Source: an uncultured Lachnospiraceae bacterium
GTDB taxonomy: Bacteria > Bacillota > Clostridia > Lachnospirales > Lachnospiraceae
NCBI GenBank assembly: GCA_910589075.1
Contig: CAJUSK010000034.1
Span: 285,747-349,746 of the forward strand
Length of the DNA stretch: 64,000 nucleotides
Direction: 5' to 3'
Below are positions 63,359-64,000 of this stretch, piece after piece. The stretch's first letter is position 1. Each line of letters opens with the position of its first letter. Below the pieces are notes generated by a model. That model saw only the letters and a list, made by a program, of their open reading frames with translations, ran no database searches and was not told where the DNA came from. Position numbers and translations under genes: made by a program.

Positions 63359-63667
63359 ATGGGAATATTATTAACGGCGCCTGGCGCTGAAGGCCAGGGA
63401 ATGGTTTTGGTAGTATATATTATCGTGATTGCGGCATTTTGCTATTTTATGATGATCCGCCCCCAGAAGAAAGAGCAGAAGCGTGTGGGTGCGATGCTGT
63501 CCACGTTGGAAATCGGTGACAGTATCCTGACAACCAGCGGTTTCTATGGCATTATTATTGATATTACAGACGATACGGTCATCGTAGAGTTCGGTAATAA
63601 TAAGAACTGCCGCATTCCCATGCAGAAAACAGCAATCGCGCAGGTTGAAAAGGCATTTGAAAAATAG
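63359..63667 (+). CDS. yajC: Preprotein translocase subunit YajC
   Basis: Small single-pass membrane protein associated with the SecDF part of the Sec translocon. One hydrophobic helix (MVLVVYIIVIAAFCYFMMI, about residues 14-32), then the family motif RPQKKEQKRVGAML and a cytoplasmic beta-rich domain (LEIGDSILTTSGFYGIIIDI). 102 residues is typical. AGGAGGAAAAGGA precedes the ATG. secDF is not in the window. Confidence 0.94.
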   Translation: MGILLTAPGAEGQGMVLVVYIIVIAAFCYFMMIRPQKKEQKRVGAMLSTLEIGDSILTTSGFYGIIIDITDDTVIVEFGNNKNCRIPMQKTAIAQVEKAFEK

Positions 63668-63695
63668 CGGACAGGGCGTACCGACGGCTGACCGG

Positions 63696-63735
63696 AAAAG
63701 AGCTTTGGATAGATATGGGTCCGGAGCTTTTTTAT
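63696..63735 (+). terminator. Terminator after yajC
   Basis: AAAAGAGCTTTGGAT (63696-63710) can pair, with some G-T pairs, with GTCCGGAGCTTTTTT (63719-63733), ending in a T run. Confidence 0.7.
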
Positions 63736-63884
63736 TTCACAGGAAAGTGTGCGAAGCGCACTTTTGTTCTTTCATAGGAAAGTGCGTCCTATGAAACAAA
63801 AGGGATGCGCAGCTTCGCGCGCGGAACAAAAGCTGCGCTTTCCGGAAAGTTTGGACGCGAGAGTGTGCGAAGCGCACTTTTGTT
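63735..63884. repeat. Dispersed composite hairpin repeat, family B copy 2
   Basis: 63771-63884 matches 6386-6496 over most of its length. Here all three hairpins are intact: TTCATAGGA/TCCTATGAA (63771-63795), GCGCAGCTT/AAGCTGCGC (63807-63838) and GTGCG-AAG-CGCAC near 63866-63878. A partial third copy (AGGAAAGTGTGCGAAGCGCAC followed by TTTTGTTCT) sits just before it at 63741-63770. Confidence 0.8.
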
Positions 63885-64000
63885 ATCGGCTTTAGCCGGT
63901 TGAGTGCGGCGGAGTTTTTCGTGTTCCGAAAAACGGAGACGTGCGAAACAGAAAACCACCTGCTATGCGGGTGGTGTAGCAAGTGCTTATAGCACAAAAA
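63885..64000. other. Right-edge non-coding stretch with hairpins
   Basis: No gene seen. A hairpin ACCACC/GGTGGT (63955-63975) followed on the minus strand by a T run could end a minus-strand transcript from outside the window, and GTGCT-TATA-GCAC-like pairing lies at 63983-63995. Together with the repeat next to it, this makes the last 330 bases non-coding. Confidence 0.45.

Noticed and set aside
63735..63884. CRISPR-like array
   Set aside because: The repeated units are hairpins of unequal length and spacing without uniform spacers, and no cas genes are present.
63737..63997. 86-codon minus-strand frame at the right edge
   Set aside because: It reads through the hairpin repeat, which also occurs elsewhere, so it is not a gene.

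Overview
The window looks like a chromosome segment of an anaerobic, spore-forming Clostridia species, most likely Lachnospiraceae. The evidence is an oxygen-sensitive class III ribonucleotide reductase with its activase, a GerA-family germination protein behind a good sigma-G promoter, Gram-positive ribosome binding sites, frequent TTG/GTG starts, and teichoic-acid-type polymerases. No tRNA, rRNA or CRISPR array was found.

Layout. 1-2.7 kb: nrdD (5' end cut off), nrdG and dut. 2.8-8.6 kb: GerA/SpoVAF-type protein, tag, a TIM-barrel isomerase-like protein, a SUKH-type protein and a MATE pump behind a MerR-type promoter. 8.6-10.2 kb: a degraded, gene-poor stretch with small ORFs, IS-like debris and palindromic repeats. 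10.2-12.0 kb: a TnpB-like protein whose first two RuvC acidic residues are alanine, followed by about 330 bases of highly structured non-coding DNA that could be its guide RNA. 12.1-57.9 kb: one plus-strand run of about 37 genes with short gaps or overlaps, a very large surface-glycan locus. 58-64 kb: housekeeping genes ilvN, ilvC, aroC (minus), a VanY-type carboxypeptidase, tgt and yajC.

The glycan locus contains CDP-glycerol-type polymerases, two cytidylyltransferase + extended-SDR pairs (one near each end), a heptose-nucleotide pathway (transaldolase, GmhA, HddA, and a fused HddC-GmhB protein), a phosphocholine pathway (BCCT transporter, LicA, LicC, LicD), many GT2/GT4 transferases, a GT11 fucosyltransferase, a WbsX-like protein, several methyltransferases, two radical SAM enzymes and an alkaline-phosphatase-superfamily protein. 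About 19.7-38 kb is clearly more A/T-rich than the rest, suggesting acquired material.

Three things stand out. First, 23 otherwise unrelated proteins of the locus carry the same roughly 100-residue Rossmann-like module at the N-terminus, C-terminus or inside, which suggests a shared docking or ligand-binding part. Second, two genes (FkbM-type methyltransferase, G9 tract; class I methyltransferase, G7 tract) are out of frame at poly-G runs in a way that suggests phase variation. Third, the nuclease-dead TnpB with its structured downstream RNA resembles RNA-guided TnpB-derived repressors; the bases right after the last RNA hairpin match 14 of 15 bases in the -10 region of the MATE promoter. This last link is a hypothesis.
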